DNA of 6,192 bases, taken from positions 1 through 6,192 of the forward strand of contig SCSV01000290.1 of assembly GCA_004297555.1 (NCBI GenBank), read 5' to 3'. This document shows, one piece after another, positions 5,931 to 6,192 of the stretch (positions within the stretch are counted from its first letter, which is position 1; each line of letters begins with the position of its first letter). The notes below the pieces were generated by a model. The model saw nothing but the letters and a program-made list of their open reading frames with translations, made no database searches and was not told where the DNA came from. The position numbers were made by a program, and so were the translations under genes. Origin of the DNA: Salinibacterium sp. Its GTDB lineage: Bacteria > Actinomycetota > Actinomycetes > Actinomycetales > Microbacteriaceae.

Positions 5931-6192
5931 CGGTCACCTCCATGATTCTGGCCCACGTGACATCGCCGTCGGGGTCAAGCCCTTCGCTGATCGCCGTCTG
6001 GCGGGTCTCGAGCACAGCGGCGTAGTCGCGCGGCAGCACCTTGGTGAAGCGCAGCACGGCGGCATCGAGGTCTTCGAGCATGGCGGTCGCGACGGCCGAG
6101 TCGGTCTCGTCGCGGTGGCGGGTGAGCAGGTCGGTGAGGATCTCAACGCCGAGTCGCTTTCCTCGGGCGAGCTCGAGTTGCTGCCCCTCGGC
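5923..6192 (-). CDS. gltB: Glutamate synthase large subunit, C-terminal end (partial)
   Basis: Only the last 89 codons lie in the window; the gene continues beyond the right edge. The minus-strand frame reads AEGQQLELARGKRLGVEI at the edge and ends WARIMEVTGG before TGA 5925-5923. The segment TRHRDETDSAVA followed by KVLPRDYAAVLE matches the C-terminal tail known from bacterial GltB, behind the GXGXG beta-helix domain. The catalytic amidotransferase and synthase domains are not visible. The last eight bases overlap gltD, whose Shine-Dalgarno lies inside gltB. Two other minus-strand frames here are Arg/Ser/Pro-rich shadows. Confidence 0.93.
   Translation of the reverse strand, partial: AEGQQLELARGKRLGVEILTDLLTRHRDETDSAVATAMLEDLDAAVLRFTKVLPRDYAAVLETRQTAISEGLDPDGDVTWARIMEVTGG
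5936..5943 (-). promoter_or_regulatory. Shine-Dalgarno of gltD inside the gltB end
   Basis: The minus strand carries GGAGGTGA, a near-complete match to the anti-16S sequence; its GGAGG core lies six bases before the gltD GTG. It fixes the GTG start and supports coupled translation with gltB. Confidence 0.75.

Noticed and set aside
1..6192. CRISPR array, insertion sequence, integrase, toxin-antitoxin or defence system
   Set aside because: No regularly spaced repeats, transposase or integrase motifs, or paired small toxin-like genes were found on either strand.

Overview
The window looks like chromosomal DNA of a high-GC actinobacterium, most likely Microbacteriaceae or a close relative. The evidence is a roughly 60-65 % GC core with strongly GC-ending codons, a PdtaR-type ANTAR response regulator, an actinobacterial-style pyruvate kinase and GltBD, and GTG/TTG starts. 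The family assignment is an inference from style and gene content; no rRNA or other marker is present.

All supported protein genes lie on the minus strand, so the biological order runs from the right edge to the left. First comes the 3' end of gltB (large subunit of glutamate synthase). It overlaps gltD (small subunit) by 8 bases. pyk (pyruvate kinase) follows after 37 bases, and a membrane acyltransferase (Acyltransferase_3/OafA-like) after another 46. This looks like one transcription run joining ammonium assimilation to the last step of glycolysis, with the acyltransferase as a likely accessory passenger. It ends at a hairpin directly behind the acyltransferase stop codon.

The only plus-strand gene is a tRNA-Leu (anticodon CAA) at 1456-1538, followed by its own strong hairpin terminator. 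The last part of the tRNA plus a version of the hairpin is repeated 150 bases downstream. The two hairpins differ by a compensatory base-pair change. The tRNA is transcribed away from the response-regulator gene, and only 39 bases separate them, so their promoters must interleave.

Left of the tRNA on the minus strand are the ANTAR response regulator, a small low-GC beta-rich protein of unknown function with a strong Shine-Dalgarno and TTG start, a short possible secreted peptide, and what may be the first 14 codons of another gene leaving the left edge. The left 800 bases are the least understood part.

I see no CRISPR array, insertion sequence, phage gene, toxin-antitoxin pair or clear undescribed system. 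The best leads are the duplicated tRNA end with covarying terminators, the compressed divergent promoter region, the low-GC small gene, and the sequence-based prediction that this pyruvate kinase does not need potassium.
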